Assembly: GCA_028868695.1 (NCBI GenBank)
Contig: JAGWTZ010000011.1
Coordinates: forward strand, 1 to 64,000
DNA: 64,000 nt
From: Alphaproteobacteria bacterium
GTDB lineage: Bacteria > Pseudomonadota > Alphaproteobacteria > Rhizobiales > Aestuariivirgaceae
Reading direction: 5' to 3'
The notes below the pieces were generated by a model. That model saw only the letters and a list, made by a program, of their open reading frames with translations, did no database searches and was not told the origin of the DNA. The position numbers and the translations under genes were made by a program. Numbering within the stretch: position 1 is the stretch's first letter; the number at the start of each line of letters is the position of its first letter. This document shows positions 27,386 through 36,705 of this stretch, in pieces.

Positions 27386-27667
27386 TTGAAAATGACATCA
27401 GACTCAATCATATGCGCGCTTGTCCAAAGTCGCACGTGCCGCAAGGTCTCCCCAAAGCAACGACGGTGATGGTTTTTTGGTCTTCGTCTGGTGTCCAAAG
27501 CCGGGATTTCTGAGAGACAACACTTTCCTTGCCCCAAACGCGATTGGGCCCACCCCGATCAAGAGAAGGCGAAAACAGTCAGTCTGCTGACGTCATGCGT
27601 GTTTCCATCGCGCGCTGGTGTCTGCCGAGAGGCTGAGGCTTCACATCTTTTTCCGGGACATACTCCA
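27386..27667 (+). ncRNA. Long structured leader of the ornithine decarboxylase gene (candidate speF RNA motif)
   Basis: The gap from 27344 to the decarboxylase ATG is 324 bp with no convincing gene. A possible promoter is TTGAAA (27386-27391), 17 bp, CATATG (27409-27414), giving a leader of about 240 nt. The stretch with GCAACGACGG, GGTCTTCGTCTGG and GTGTCCAAAG (27457-27500) resembles my memory of the alphaproteobacterial speF leader motif found before ornithine decarboxylase genes. An open frame in phase with the gene begins at 27491 but lacks family similarity. Match to the covariance model was not tested. Confidence 0.55.
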
Positions 27668-28804
27668 ATGGCCGCCACGCAACGCATCCAAGATTTCCTC
27701 CGACGCGAGAAGCCGGAAGGCCCCTGCCTTGTTGTCGATCTCAAGGTGGTGGAAGACAACTACCGCGCCTTTGACCGCGCCATGCCCGACACGCGCATTT
27801 TCTATGCCGTGAAGGCCAACCCCGCGCCGGAAATCCTGAAGCTGCTGGCCAACCTGGGCTCGTGCTTCGATGTGGCCTCGGTTGAGGAAATCAAGCTGGC
27901 CCTGCAGGCCGGCGCCACGCCCGACCGCATCTCCTTCGGCAACACCATCAAGAAGGCCCGCGACATCGCCACCGCGCATGCGCTTGGCATTTCGCTCTAT
28001 GCCGTCGATTCCGTCGAAGAAGTTGAAAAGGTGGCTGCCGCGGCACCCGGTGCGCGCGTGTTCTGCCGCATCCTGACCGATGGCGCAGGCGCCGAATGGC
28101 CGCTTTCGCGCAAGTTCGGCTGTGACCCGGCGATGGCCGAAGACGTGCTCTTGAAGGCGCATCAGCTGGGCCTGAAGGCCTATGGCATCTCCTTCCATGT
28201 GGGCAGCCAGCAGACGCGCCTTGGCGCCTGGGACACCGCACTGGGCGAAGCCAAGGCGGTGTTTGACGCCATGGCCCGCCACGGCATCAACCTGCAGATG
28301 GTGAACCTGGGCGGCGGCTTCCCGACCAAGTATCTCAAGGCCGTGCCGGGCACGGGCTCCTATGCCAACGCCATTCATGACGGGCTGGCCAAGCATTTCG
28401 GCAATGCGCTGCCGGAAACCATCATTGAGCCCGGCCGCGGCATGGTGGGCAATGCCGGCGTCATCAAGTCTGAGGTGGTGCTGATCTCGAAGAAGCACGC
28501 CAATGATGACATCCGCTGGGTTTATCTCGACATCGGCAAGTTCGGCGGCCTCGCCGAAACGATGGATGAAGCCATCCGCTATCCGATCGTGACGGAGAAG
28601 GACGGCGACGAGAAGGGCCTGTGCGTGATCGCCGGGCCGACCTGCGACTCGGCTGACGTGCTTTATGAAAAGACGCCTTATCCGCTGCCGCTGACTTTGT
28701 CGGTGGGCGATGAGGTGCTGATCGAAGCCTGCGGCGCCTACACGACAACCTACAGCGCCGTGGCCTTCAATGGCTTCCCGCCGCTGAAGGCCTATGTGAT
28801 CTAA
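27668..28804 (+). CDS. odc: Ornithine decarboxylase, alanine-racemase-fold type (polyamine synthesis)
   Basis: 378 residues from ATG 27668. PLP-binding Lys49 is in FYAVKANPAPEIL, the SFHVGSQ motif is near residue 177, the phosphate loop is NLGGGFP, EPGRGMVGNAG is near 260, and the catalytic Cys326 is in GPTCDSADVLY. It decarboxylates ornithine, and in some relatives lysine, to putrescine or cadaverine. The long leader suggests RNA-level control, likely by polyamine status. The upstream in-frame extension to 27491 is leader sequence. Confidence 0.95.
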   Translation: MAATQRIQDFLRREKPEGPCLVVDLKVVEDNYRAFDRAMPDTRIFYAVKANPAPEILKLLANLGSCFDVASVEEIKLALQAGATPDRISFGNTIKKARDIATAHALGISLYAVDSVEEVEKVAAAAPGARVFCRILTDGAGAEWPLSRKFGCDPAMAEDVLLKAHQLGLKAYGISFHVGSQQTRLGAWDTALGEAKAVFDAMARHGINLQMVNLGGGFPTKYLKAVPGTGSYANAIHDGLAKHFGNALPETIIEPGRGMVGNAGVIKSEVVLISKKHANDDIRWVYLDIGKFGGLAETMDEAIRYPIVTEKDGDEKGLCVIAGPTCDSADVLYEKTPYPLPLTLSVGDEVLIEACGAYTTTYSAVAFNGFPPLKAYVI

Positions 28805-28850
28805 GGCTCTTCCACCACTTTTCCTTTTCACACCCCAACCGCCACCCCGG

Positions 28851-28869
28851 CCAAGCCGGGGCGGGCGGA
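28851..28869. repeat. Short GC-rich hairpin after the ornithine decarboxylase gene
   Basis: ACCCCGGC-CAA-GCCGGGGC-type hairpin, part of the common intergenic palindromes of this genome. No T-run follows. Confidence 0.55.
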
Positions 28870-28893
28870 GCAATATGGTTTGGAGACATTGTC

Positions 28894-29418
28894 ATGGTCA
28901 CCATTCGTGCTGAAATCCCGTCTGACTTTGCCGCGCGTGAGGCCTTGCTGAACAAGGCCTTTGGCGTGAAGCGCATGCGCAAGACCTCTGAAAAGCTGCG
29001 CAAGGGCCGCCTGCCCGCCCAGGGCCTCGCCTTCTCGGCCATCAACGAAAAAGGCAAGCTGGTTGGCACCGTGCGGCTGTGGAACATCATCGCCGGTTCG
29101 GCAGGCCCTGCCCTGTTGCTGGGGCCGCTGGCGGTGGATGAAAAGGCACGCGGCGCGGGCCTTGGCTCCGCATTGATGCGCCATGCGCTGGCCGAGGCCG
29201 CAAGGCTTGGCCATGGCGCCGTGCTGCTGGTGGGCGATGCGCCTTATTATGCGCGCTTTGGCTTTGCGGCGGGCGTGACACAGAGCCTGCACCTGCCGGG
29301 CCCGGTGGAACGGGCGCGCTTCCTCGGCCTGGAGCTTTCGCCCGGCGCGCTGGATGGCGCCGAGGGCCTTGTGGCGGCTTCCGGGCGGCTGGCAGAGGCG
29401 GAGAAGGCGGCGGCCTAG
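28894..29418 (+). CDS. GNAT-family N-acetyltransferase (YhbS-like)
   Basis: 174 residues. Acetyl-CoA-binding motif A is LGPLAVDEKARGAGLGSALM (R/Q-x-x-G-x-G/A pattern), followed by the DAPYYARFGFAAG signature typical of YhbS-type acetyltransferases. Acts in the cytoplasm on an unknown amine. Single gene with its own gaps on both sides (89 and 129 bp). Ala- and Lys-rich C-terminus. Confidence 0.9.
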   Translation: MVTIRAEIPSDFAAREALLNKAFGVKRMRKTSEKLRKGRLPAQGLAFSAINEKGKLVGTVRLWNIIAGSAGPALLLGPLAVDEKARGAGLGSALMRHALAEAARLGHGAVLLVGDAPYYARFGFAAGVTQSLHLPGPVERARFLGLELSPGALDGAEGLVAASGRLAEAEKAAA

Positions 29419-29437
29419 GCCCGCCCCGCGCATCATC

Positions 29438-29464
29438 CACCCTTCTCCCGGCGGGAGAAGGGTG
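29438..29464. repeat. Solo palindrome before argB
   Basis: Perfect palindrome CACCCTTCTCCC-GGC-GGGAGAAGGGTG, the hairpin part of the unit that ends the DUF559 element, here as a single copy without the GGGCGGATGAGGG extension. Confidence 0.75.
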
Positions 29465-29547
29465 TTGATCCAGCGGGGGCAAATCCATTCTTCCCCTTGT
29501 CACATTTTCCCCTATAACGTCTCACCGAACAAGGAACCGCGTATCCC

Positions 29548-30444
29548 ATGTCCAGCGCTGATATTGCCGAAACCGCCCGCATCCTCTCCGAGGCGCTGCC
29601 GTTCCTGCAGCTCTATGATGACCAGGTGGTTGTGGTGAAGTTCGGCGGCCATGCCATGGTGGACGCCAAGCTGGCCCAGCAATTCGCGCGCGACATGGTG
29701 ATGCTGAAGGTGTGCGGCCTCAACCCGGTGGTGGTGCATGGCGGCGGCCCGCAGATCAACCGCATGCTGGACAAGCTGGACGTGAAGGCCGAATTCCGCG
29801 AGGGCCTGCGCGTCACGGACCCCGCCACCATGGAAGTGGTGGAGATGGTGCTTTCCGGCTCGATCAACAAATCCATCGTCGCCTCCATCCAGCAGGCAGG
29901 CGGGCGCGCGGTTGGCATTTCCGGCAAGGACGGCAACCTGCTGGTGGCCGAGCGCTTCGTGAAAGAGAAGGTGGACCCGGCCACAGGTGCCGTGACGCGG
30001 GTGGATTTCGGCCAGGTGGGCGAGCCTTCGCGCGTCAATGCCGAGATCATCCACACTATCATGAAGAGCGACGCCATTCCGGTGATCGCGCCAGTGGGGG
30101 TGGGCCGGGACGGCGAGACCTACAATGTGAACGCCGACACTGCGGCAGGCGCCATTGCCACCGCCCTGCAGGCCAAGCGCCTCCTCATGCTCACCGATGT
30201 GGCGGGCGTTCTCGACAAGGCCAAGCAGCTGATCCGCGAATTGCGCATCGCCGATGTGCAAGGGTTGATTGACGATGGCACGATCACCGCCGGCATGATC
30301 CCCAAGATCGAGAGCGCGGCTGACGTGGTGAAAAGCGGCGTTGAGGGCGTGATCATTCTCGATGGCCGGGTGCCGCATTCGGTGCTGCTGGAGCTGCTCA
30401 CCCCGCATGGCGTGGGCACCCGCGTTTCACGCGATGGCGCATGA
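29548..30444 (+). CDS. argB: N-acetylglutamate kinase
   Basis: Second step of arginine synthesis. 298 residues; [12 protein letters not shown] is near residue 25, [14 protein letters not shown] near residue 63, and the C-terminal [12 protein letters not shown] and VGTRVSRDG complete the fold. The N-terminal helix [21 protein letters not shown] is typical of arginine-sensitive hexameric enzymes. Stop overlaps the HAD gene by 4 bp. Confidence 0.96.
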   Translation: MSSADIAETARILSEALPFLQLYDDQVVVVKFGGHAMVDAKLAQQFARDMVMLKVCGLNPVVVHGGGPQINRMLDKLDVKAEFREGLRVTDPATMEVVEMVLSGSINKSIVASIQQAGGRAVGISGKDGNLLVAERFVKEKVDPATGAVTRVDFGQVGEPSRVNAEIIHTIMKSDAIPVIAPVGVGRDGETYNVNADTAAGAIATALQAKRLLMLTDVAGVLDKAKQLIRELRIADVQGLIDDGTITAGMIPKIESAADVVKSGVEGVIILDGRVPHSVLLELLTPHGVGTRVSRDGA

Positions 30445-31088
30445 GCCGCCTTTCACACATCGACACCTGGATCTTTGATCTCGACAACACGCTGTATCCG
30501 CCGTCCATCAAGCTGTTTGACCAGATTGCGGCGCGCATGAATGACATGATCATGGCGCGCATGGGGGTTTCGCTGGCCGAGGCGACGCGCCTGCGCCAGG
30601 GCTATTTCCGCAAATATGGCACCACGCTGCGCGGGCTGATGATGGAGCATGGCTGGGAGCCCACCGCCTTCCTCGACTATGTGCATGAGATTGACTATGG
30701 CCCGGTGGAACATCACCCGGCCCTGGGCGAGGCGATTGCCGCCCTGCCGGGGCGCAAGCTGATCTTCACGGCGGGCACGAGGCCGCATGCGCGCAATGTG
30801 CTGGCGCGGCTGGGCTGCGAAAGCGTGTTTGAAGAAATTTTCGACATCACCGACTGCCACTTCATCCCCAAGCCGGACGCACGGCCCTATGAGATCTTCC
30901 TCAAGCGGCATGCGGTGAAGCCGGAGACGGCGGCGTTTTTCGAGGACATTCCTGACAACCTCATCGTGCCGCGGGCGCTTGGCATGGTGACAGTTTTGGT
31001 GGGGAACGAGGACGCAGCCTTGTTGCCCGCGCATGTGGACTATGTTACGGCGGATTTGGCCGGATTTTTGGACGGAGTTTTGAAATGA
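30441..31088 (+). CDS. HAD-family hydrolase, pyrimidine 5'-nucleotidase type
   Basis: 215 residues. HAD motif I is [10 protein letters not shown] (Asp13 and Asp15), motif [11 protein letters not shown], and motif [11 protein letters not shown]. The Sdt1-like cap domain [13 protein letters not shown] points to the pyrimidine 5'-nucleotidase branch. ATGA overlaps with argB and with dapD show one operon. Its link to arginine and lysine synthesis is positional only, but conserved in rhizobia. Confidence 0.92.
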   Translation: MSRLSHIDTWIFDLDNTLYPPSIKLFDQIAARMNDMIMARMGVSLAEATRLRQGYFRKYGTTLRGLMMEHGWEPTAFLDYVHEIDYGPVEHHPALGEAIAALPGRKLIFTAGTRPHARNVLARLGCESVFEEIFDITDCHFIPKPDARPYEIFLKRHAVKPETAAFFEDIPDNLIVPRALGMVTVLVGNEDAALLPAHVDYVTADLAGFLDGVLK

Positions 31089-31921
31089 AGAATGCACAAG
31101 CCATCATCGAGCAAGCCTGGGAAAACCGGGCCAATGTGACGCTGAAAACCAAGGGCGACATCCGCAAGGCGGTTGAATTTGCGCTTGGCCAGCTGGACTC
31201 AGGCAAGCTGCGCGTGGCCTCCAAGGAGGGCGGCGAATGGCATGTGCACCAGTGGCTGAAGAAGGCGGTTCTCCTCTCCTTCAGGCTCAATGACATGGAG
31301 CTGATCAAGGGCGGGCCGGGAACCTCCAAGTGGTGGGACAAGGTGCCCTCCAAGTTCGAGGGCTGGACCGCCAAGAAATTCCGCGATGCCGGCTTCCGCG
31401 CCGTGCCCAATTGCGTGGTGCGCAAATCGGCCTATGTGGCGCCGGGCGCCATCCTGATGCCGTCCTTCGTGAACCTGGGCGCCTATGTGGACACCGGCAC
31501 GATGGTGGACACCTGGGTGACGGTGGGTTCCTGCGCGCAGATCGGCAAGAACGTGCATCTCTCCGGCGGCGTCGGCATTGGCGGCGTTTTGGAGCCGATG
31601 CAGGCGGGCCCCACCATCATTGAAGACAATTGCTTCATCGGCGCGCGCTCGGAAGTGGTCGAGGGCGTGGTGGTGGGCGAAGGCTCGGTCATTTCCATGG
31701 GCGTGTTCATCGGCCAATCGACCAAGATCATCGACCGCACCACCGGCGAAGTGCACATGGGCAAGGTGCCACCCTATTCGGTGGTGGTCTCGGGCTCTCT
31801 GCCGCAGAAGCCCTTCGGCGATGGCTCACCCGCGCCGTCGCTTTACTGCGCCGTGATCGTGAAGCGTGTGGATGAAAAGACCCGCGCCAAGACCTCGATC
31901 AACGAGCTGCTGCGGGATTGA
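31085..31921 (+). CDS. dapD: 2,3,4,5-tetrahydropyridine-2,6-dicarboxylate N-succinyltransferase
   Basis: Succinylase branch of diaminopimelate and lysine synthesis. 278 residues with a left-handed beta-helix of hexapeptide repeats from about residue 105 to 225 ([33 protein letters not shown]). N-terminal helical domain and [20 protein letters not shown] are family marks. Works with dapE, three genes downstream. Confidence 0.96.
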   Translation: MKNAQAIIEQAWENRANVTLKTKGDIRKAVEFALGQLDSGKLRVASKEGGEWHVHQWLKKAVLLSFRLNDMELIKGGPGTSKWWDKVPSKFEGWTAKKFRDAGFRAVPNCVVRKSAYVAPGAILMPSFVNLGAYVDTGTMVDTWVTVGSCAQIGKNVHLSGGVGIGGVLEPMQAGPTIIEDNCFIGARSEVVEGVVVGEGSVISMGVFIGQSTKIIDRTTGEVHMGKVPPYSVVVSGSLPQKPFGDGSPAPSLYCAVIVKRVDEKTRAKTSINELLRD

Positions 31922-31933
31922 GCGCGGCCTGGA

Positions 31934-32461
31934 ATGCTTAGAAGCGTTGCCCGGTTTTTCACCGACTTCGATGGCCGGTCAGGCCGGCGGCAATACATCC
32001 TGCCGATGCTTGGGTTCGTAGGTTCGGCAATCGCCATGCGCTATCTGGCTGGATTGGCATTTGGCGGTCCAATCTTGATGCCAAAGGACGCCACAGATCT
32101 GGTTGCATTCTCGGAGGTCTATCACAAAAGAGCTGCAATCACGGCCATATGCTCTTTGCTTCTAACTCCGCTGATGCTTGCGCTGCATGCGCGCCGATTT
32201 CATGACCGCAACATGTCCGGCTGGTGGAATGCAATTTTGTTACTGCTTGGTTGGCTCCCCATCTTACTTCAGATTATGGGTGTGGCTGAGAACCTGGAAT
32301 TGGACGCAAGCGGATTTTGCAGGGCCGTGCCAACGCCGATCAAGACTTTGCAGGTTTGGCTTACGATGGTCCCCGTATTGTGGTTGTCCATTGAATTGTA
32401 CCTTCGCCGCGGCACCCAGGGCCCCAACCGTTTCGGCCCTGATCCGCTGGCCGAAAGTTAA
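31934..32461 (+). CDS. DUF805 membrane protein (first of two)
   Basis: 175 residues. Starts with RFFTDFDGRSGRRQY and includes RRFHDRNMSGWW and RGTQGPNRFGPDPL, the three DUF805 marks, around four hydrophobic segments. Function unknown. Base composition is lower in GC than its neighbours, and the middle segment is longer than usual. Start is 12 bp after dapD. Next to a second, more typical DUF805 gene. Confidence 0.88.
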   Translation: MLRSVARFFTDFDGRSGRRQYILPMLGFVGSAIAMRYLAGLAFGGPILMPKDATDLVAFSEVYHKRAAITAICSLLLTPLMLALHARRFHDRNMSGWWNAILLLLGWLPILLQIMGVAENLELDASGFCRAVPTPIKTLQVWLTMVPVLWLSIELYLRRGTQGPNRFGPDPLAES

Positions 32462-32529
32462 CCCCCTGTCATGTTTCCGGGTTTGGCTGTAGGTTCAAAC
32501 CGGGGGTTGTGATTCACGAGGAGACGACA

Positions 32530-32919
32530 ATGGATTGGAAGTATCTTTTGACCAGCTTTGAGGGGCGCATCAACCGCAAGCCCTACTGGATTGCGGCGTT
32601 GGCCGTGGGCATTGTTTCGACGGTGGTGTTCTACGTTGTCGGCATGCTGTTCGGCACGTTTACGCCAACTGACGTGCCGGGAAACTATGACATGCATTTC
32701 TCGCCGATCGGCTGGGTGCTGATGGCGATCATGTATATCGCTCTCATCTGGTTTGGCCTGGCGCTGGCGATCAAGCGGCTGCATGACCGCAACCGGTCTG
32801 GCTGGTTCTACCTGTTGATGCTGGTGCCGCTGGTGAACATCTGGGTGGCGATTGAAATCCTGTTCCTGCGCGGCACGGAAGGCGCCAACACCTATGGGCC
32901 GGACCCGCTGGCGGAGTAA
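32530..32919 (+). CDS. DUF805 membrane protein (second of two)
   Basis: 129 residues from ATG 32530 with GAGGAG upstream. Marks are TSFEGRINRKPYW, IKRLHDRNRSGWFY and RGTEGANTYGPDPLAE, around three or four helices. Same family as the gene before it but closer to standard length and composition. Function unknown; often beside dap genes in this group. Confidence 0.92.
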   Translation: MDWKYLLTSFEGRINRKPYWIAALAVGIVSTVVFYVVGMLFGTFTPTDVPGNYDMHFSPIGWVLMAIMYIALIWFGLALAIKRLHDRNRSGWFYLLMLVPLVNIWVAIEILFLRGTEGANTYGPDPLAE

Positions 32920-32930
32920 GCTTTCAAGAT

Positions 32931-32956
32931 CGCCCTTCCCCTGCCGGGGGAAGGGC
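32931..32956. repeat. Solo palindrome before dapE
   Basis: GCCCTTCCCC / GGGGAAGGGC hairpin, hairpin half of the same repeat family as at 4261 and 10924. It lies between the DUF805 stop and dapE. Confidence 0.7.
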
Positions 32957-32970
32957 GGTAGGCAAGAGCC

Positions 32971-34134
32971 ATGCCCACGTCCAAGCCTGTCACCATCCTG
33001 CAAGATTTGATCCGCTGCCGTTCAGTCACGCCGCTTGAGGGCGGGGCGCTGGACTATCTTGAAACGCTGCTTTCCGGCGCGGGCTTCCAGTGCCAGCGGC
33101 TGAAGTTCTCAGAGCCGGACACGCCGGATGTGGACAACCTGTTTGCCCGCTGGGGCACAGGTGCTCCGCATCTCTGCTTTGCCGGCCACACCGATGTGGT
33201 GCCGCCGGGGGATGAAGTTAGCTGGAAATACCCGCCTTTTGCCGCCGAAATCCATGGCGGGCGGATTTATGGCCGCGGCGCCACGGACATGAAGGGCTCG
33301 GTTGCCGCCTTTGCGGCGGCGGCACTGGATTATGTGGCGGCCCCCGGCGCGAAGCCGGGCAGCATTTCCTTCCTCATCACGGGCGATGAGGAAGGCCCGG
33401 CCATCAACGGCACGGTGAAGGTGCTGCAATGGATGAAGGACAATGGCCAGGTGCCGGACCATTGCCTGGTGGGCGAGCCTTCCTGCGTGGAGAAGCTGGG
33501 CGACACCATCAAGATCGGGCGGCGCGGCTCGCTCAGCTTTACGATCACCGTGGACGGGCGGCAGGGCCATGCCGCCTATCCGCACAAGGCCGACAACCCG
33601 GTGCCGAAACTGGCGCGCTTCATTGACCGCATTGCCAATGCCAAGCTGGATGACGGCAACGCGCATTTCGGCCCTTCCACCCTCGCCGTCACCAGCTTTG
33701 ACGTGGGCAACCCGGCGACCAATGTGATCCCGGCGCGGGCCGTGGCGAAATTCAACATCCGCTTTTCCACCGAACACACGCCGGCCAGCCTGAAAGAGCT
33801 GGTGCAGCGGCAGGTGGACATCGTGCATCAGGAAGTGGGCGGCAAGTGGAGCATTCTGGCCAATGAGGGGGCGGATGCCTTCATCACCGAGCCGGGCGCC
33901 TTTGTCGGGCTGGTGCAGGACGCGGTGGCCGAGGAGACGGGGCTTGTGCCCGTTCTTTCAACCTCGGGCGGCACATCGGATGCGCGCTTTGTGAAGGACT
34001 ATTGCCCGGTTCTGGAATTCGGGCCGACCAATGCCACCATTCACCAGACCGATGAGCACATCGCCATGGATGAACTCAAAGCCACTGCGCGGATCTATGG
34101 GCGCATCATCGCGCGCTATTTCGCCGGAGGCTGA
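32971..34134 (+). CDS. dapE: Succinyl-diaminopimelate desuccinylase
   Basis: 387 residues, M20 metallopeptidase. First metal site is FAGHTDVVPPGD, bridging Asp in YGRGATDMKGS, catalytic Glu in TGDEEGPAINGT, and a late SGGTSDARF. Removes succinate from N-succinyl-LL-diaminopimelate, giving lysine and peptidoglycan precursors. Its last 19 bases overlap the end of the opposing membrane gene. Confidence 0.96.
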   Translation: MPTSKPVTILQDLIRCRSVTPLEGGALDYLETLLSGAGFQCQRLKFSEPDTPDVDNLFARWGTGAPHLCFAGHTDVVPPGDEVSWKYPPFAAEIHGGRIYGRGATDMKGSVAAFAAAALDYVAAPGAKPGSISFLITGDEEGPAINGTVKVLQWMKDNGQVPDHCLVGEPSCVEKLGDTIKIGRRGSLSFTITVDGRQGHAAYPHKADNPVPKLARFIDRIANAKLDDGNAHFGPSTLAVTSFDVGNPATNVIPARAVAKFNIRFSTEHTPASLKELVQRQVDIVHQEVGGKWSILANEGADAFITEPGAFVGLVQDAVAEETGLVPVLSTSGGTSDARFVKDYCPVLEFGPTNATIHQTDEHIAMDELKATARIYGRIIARYFAGG

Positions 34135-35027
34135 GGGCGGGCGGCGCGGGCGCGCTGATAGACTTCGGCCACAAACACGGTGATCACCCAGTTGAGGGCA
34201 ATGCCCACCGGCAGATAGGCCAGCTGCAGCGGCCACAGGGCCTGCAGCCATTCGATCTGCGCCTTCGCCACTTCCACGGCACTGGACTCCTTGGTCAGCG
34301 CCAGCACGCTGGCCGGGGTGCGGGCGGCGGTGAGCGGAGTGAACACCACCGACACAATCACCAGCATCAAGAGCGCCAACCCAAACAGCCGCCAGGGCAA
34401 GCCTGCGCCGATGTTTTCCGTGAGGTGCCAGATGCCACGGTAGATGCGCGGGCGCGCACCCAGGCCCACATCGACCAGCGCCACCGAAAAGCGCGCCGAC
34501 AAGGCAAAGAAGATCACGAAGCCCGACACGAAGAAAAGCAGCAGCACGGCAAGCGCCGGGCCGGAGAGGTTCTTGAGGCTTTCGGGGTCTTCCGTCAGGC
34601 CAAGCACCAGCGCTGTCAGCACCAGCATGCCGCCAATCACCAGCACGATGGGCAGATAGATCGCCAGCGCATAAAGCGCGCTCATGCCGGCATTCTTCGC
34701 CTCGCCGCGCGCAAGCCCCAGGCCCGGATTGGCGCGGCCGGCATGCACCTGCACGATGCGCACGAAAAGCCAGAAGGAAACCAGCGTGACAGCCAGCTCC
34801 AGCACCAGCCCGGCGAGAGACCAGGCATCCGTGCCAAAGTTGAAGGCGGCGGCGTTGGTGTCGATCACCGCCTGGAACTGGTGCTGCTCCACCTGCATCT
34901 GCAGAAAGGTGAGGGCGAGCATGGCCACAAAGGGCCAGAGGCTGGCCTTGATGAGGCCCGGCACATGCCCGGCCACGAATGAAAGCGCGGCACGCACGCT
35001 GCCTTGCAGGTTGATCTGTTCCATCAT
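34116..35027 (-). CDS. Multi-pass membrane protein of unknown function, after truA
   Basis: 303 residues with about six hydrophobic segments (for example YLPIVLVIGGMLVLTALVLGL and GPALAVLLLFFVSGFVIFFAL). Two adjacent ATG codons (35027, 35025 frame and 35024) allow a one-residue uncertainty. The start overlaps the truA stop, so it is the last gene of def-fmt-truA. No named family recognised; such a gene after truA is common in rhizobia. Its 3' end overlaps dapE by 19 bp in convergent orientation. Confidence 0.85.
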   Translation of the reverse strand: MMEQINLQGSVRAALSFVAGHVPGLIKASLWPFVAMLALTFLQMQVEQHQFQAVIDTNAAAFNFGTDAWSLAGLVLELAVTLVSFWLFVRIVQVHAGRANPGLGLARGEAKNAGMSALYALAIYLPIVLVIGGMLVLTALVLGLTEDPESLKNLSGPALAVLLLFFVSGFVIFFALSARFSVALVDVGLGARPRIYRGIWHLTENIGAGLPWRLFGLALLMLVIVSVVFTPLTAARTPASVLALTKESSAVEVAKAQIEWLQALWPLQLAYLPVGIALNWVITVFVAEVYQRARAARPQPPAK

Positions 35028-35797
35028 TCTTCCTTGCCGTCTTCTTTGACGTCACTGGCGCCATAGACCACTTCGACGAGATAAAGGCCGTCAGGCGGGC
35101 AGACGGGGCCGCAGCGCGAACGGTCCCTCGCCTCAAGGGCGCGGCGCATTTCAAGCGGGTGCCATTTGCCGATGCCCACCTGCACCAGGCTGCCCACCAT
35201 GGAGCGCACCTGATGATGCAGGAAGGAGCGGGCCTCGGCCCTGATCTCGACCATCTCGTCAAAGCGCATGACATCAAGGCGGCTCAGGGTTTTCACCGGG
35301 CTCTTGGCCTGGCATTCGGCGGCGCGGAAGGTGGTGAAATCATGCTTGCCGACGAGATGCTGGGCGGCCTCGTGCATGGCGTCCACATCCAGCGGGATGG
35401 GCACATGCCAGACCTTCTGGCGGTCGATGGTGGGCGGGGCGCGGCGGTTGAGGATGCGGTAAAGATAGCGGCGGCCCGTTGCTGAAAAGCGGGCCTGAAA
35501 CTCCTCCCCCACCACTTCGGCCGCCAGCACGCTGACGGCATGGGGGCGGACATTGCCATTGATGGCATTGCACAGGACAAAAGTGTCCCAGACCTTCGGG
35601 CTGTCGAAATGCGCCACCTGGGCGAGGGCGTGCACGCCGGTATCCGTGCGGCCCGCGGCCTGCAAGGTGAGGTGCTGGCCGTGCAGAATCTTCAGGGCAT
35701 TTTCCAGAACCGCTTGCACGGTGATGCCTTCGCCCTGGGCCTGCCAGCCGAGGAAGCCTGCGCCATCATATTCTATGGTGAGCCTGTAGCGGGGCAT
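35024..35797 (-). CDS. truA: tRNA pseudouridine(38-40) synthase TruA
   Basis: 257 residues. Catalytic Asp52 is in AAGRTDTGVHALAQVAHFD; LNRRAPPTIDR and FLHHQVRSMVG are further family motifs. Modifies uridines in the anticodon stem-loop. Start shares a base with the fmt stop; a lysine- and glutamate-rich tail (DVKEDGKEE) ends the protein. Confidence 0.96.
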   Translation of the reverse strand: MPRYRLTIEYDGAGFLGWQAQGEGITVQAVLENALKILHGQHLTLQAAGRTDTGVHALAQVAHFDSPKVWDTFVLCNAINGNVRPHAVSVLAAEVVGEEFQARFSATGRRYLYRILNRRAPPTIDRQKVWHVPIPLDVDAMHEAAQHLVGKHDFTTFRAAECQAKSPVKTLSRLDVMRFDEMVEIRAEARSFLHHQVRSMVGSLVQVGIGKWHPLEMRRALEARDRSRCGPVCPPDGLYLVEVVYGASDVKEDGKEE

Positions 35798-36702
35798 CAG
35801 GAGGCCTTGGTTCCGGAAGGCACGGCAAAGCCGCGCAGGAATGTCCCGGCATCCATTGGGCCCTTGCCCTCGCGCTGAAGCTTATGCACACGGATGGCGC
35901 CGCTGGCGCAGGCGAAAGTGAGGGCCTCATCCAGCGCCGTGCCGGGGGCGCCATGGCCGGCCACGGCCTCCACCTGCAGCAGCTTCACGCGCGTTTCGCC
36001 GAGCAGGCACCATGCGCCAGGAAAAGGTGAAAGGCCGTGGATGTGGTTACGCACGGCTTCAGCAGGCTGGTTGAAGTTGATGTGGGCCTCGGCCTTGTCA
36101 ATCTTCCTTGCATAAGTGACACCTTCGGCGGGCTGTGGCGTCGCCGGGGCGGCGGGGTTTGCCAGCACCTCGGCCATCAGCTTCGCACCCAAGGCCGCCA
36201 GTTCGTCATGCAGGCTGGCCGCCGTGGTGTTGGGGGTGATGGGCAGGCTTTGCATCTTCACCACCGGGCCGGTATCCAGCCCCTCCTCCATCTTCATGAT
36301 GGAAACGCCGCTTTCATGATCCCCCGCCATGATGGCGCGCTGGATGGGGGCGGCCCCGCGCCAGCGCGGCAGCAGCGAGGCATGGATGTTGAAGCAGCCA
36401 AAGTGCGGCGCCTCGAGAATGGGCCGGGGCAAGAGCAGGCCATAAGCCACCACAACCGCGGCATCCGCCTTCAGGGCGGCAAAGCGCTGCTGCTCTTCTG
36501 CTGCTTTCAGGCTGGCGGGGGTTCTGACCTCAAGGCCATGGGCGGCGGCCCATTCGTGAACCGGAGTTGGCTTCAGGGCCATGCCGCGCCCGGCGGGCTT
36601 GGGCGGCTGCGAATAGACGCAAGCCACCTCATGGCCGGCGGCCACCAGGGCCTTCAGGCTGGCCACCGCGAAATCCGGCGTGCCCATGAAAATCAGGCGC
36701 AT
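35797..36702 (-). CDS. fmt: Methionyl-tRNA formyltransferase
   Basis: 301 residues. N-terminal formyl-transfer domain with MRLIFMGTPDFAVASL, the catalytic Asn-His in FNIHASLLPRWRGAAPIQ, and GVSIMKMEEGLDTGP; C-terminal OB domain after residue 205. Formylates initiator Met-tRNA. Next to def, which later removes the formyl group. Confidence 0.97.
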   Translation of the reverse strand: MRLIFMGTPDFAVASLKALVAAGHEVACVYSQPPKPAGRGMALKPTPVHEWAAAHGLEVRTPASLKAAEEQQRFAALKADAAVVVAYGLLLPRPILEAPHFGCFNIHASLLPRWRGAAPIQRAIMAGDHESGVSIMKMEEGLDTGPVVKMQSLPITPNTTAASLHDELAALGAKLMAEVLANPAAPATPQPAEGVTYARKIDKAEAHINFNQPAEAVRNHIHGLSPFPGAWCLLGETRVKLLQVEAVAGHGAPGTALDEALTFACASGAIRVHKLQREGKGPMDAGTFLRGFAVPSGTKAS

Positions 36703-36705
36703 GGC

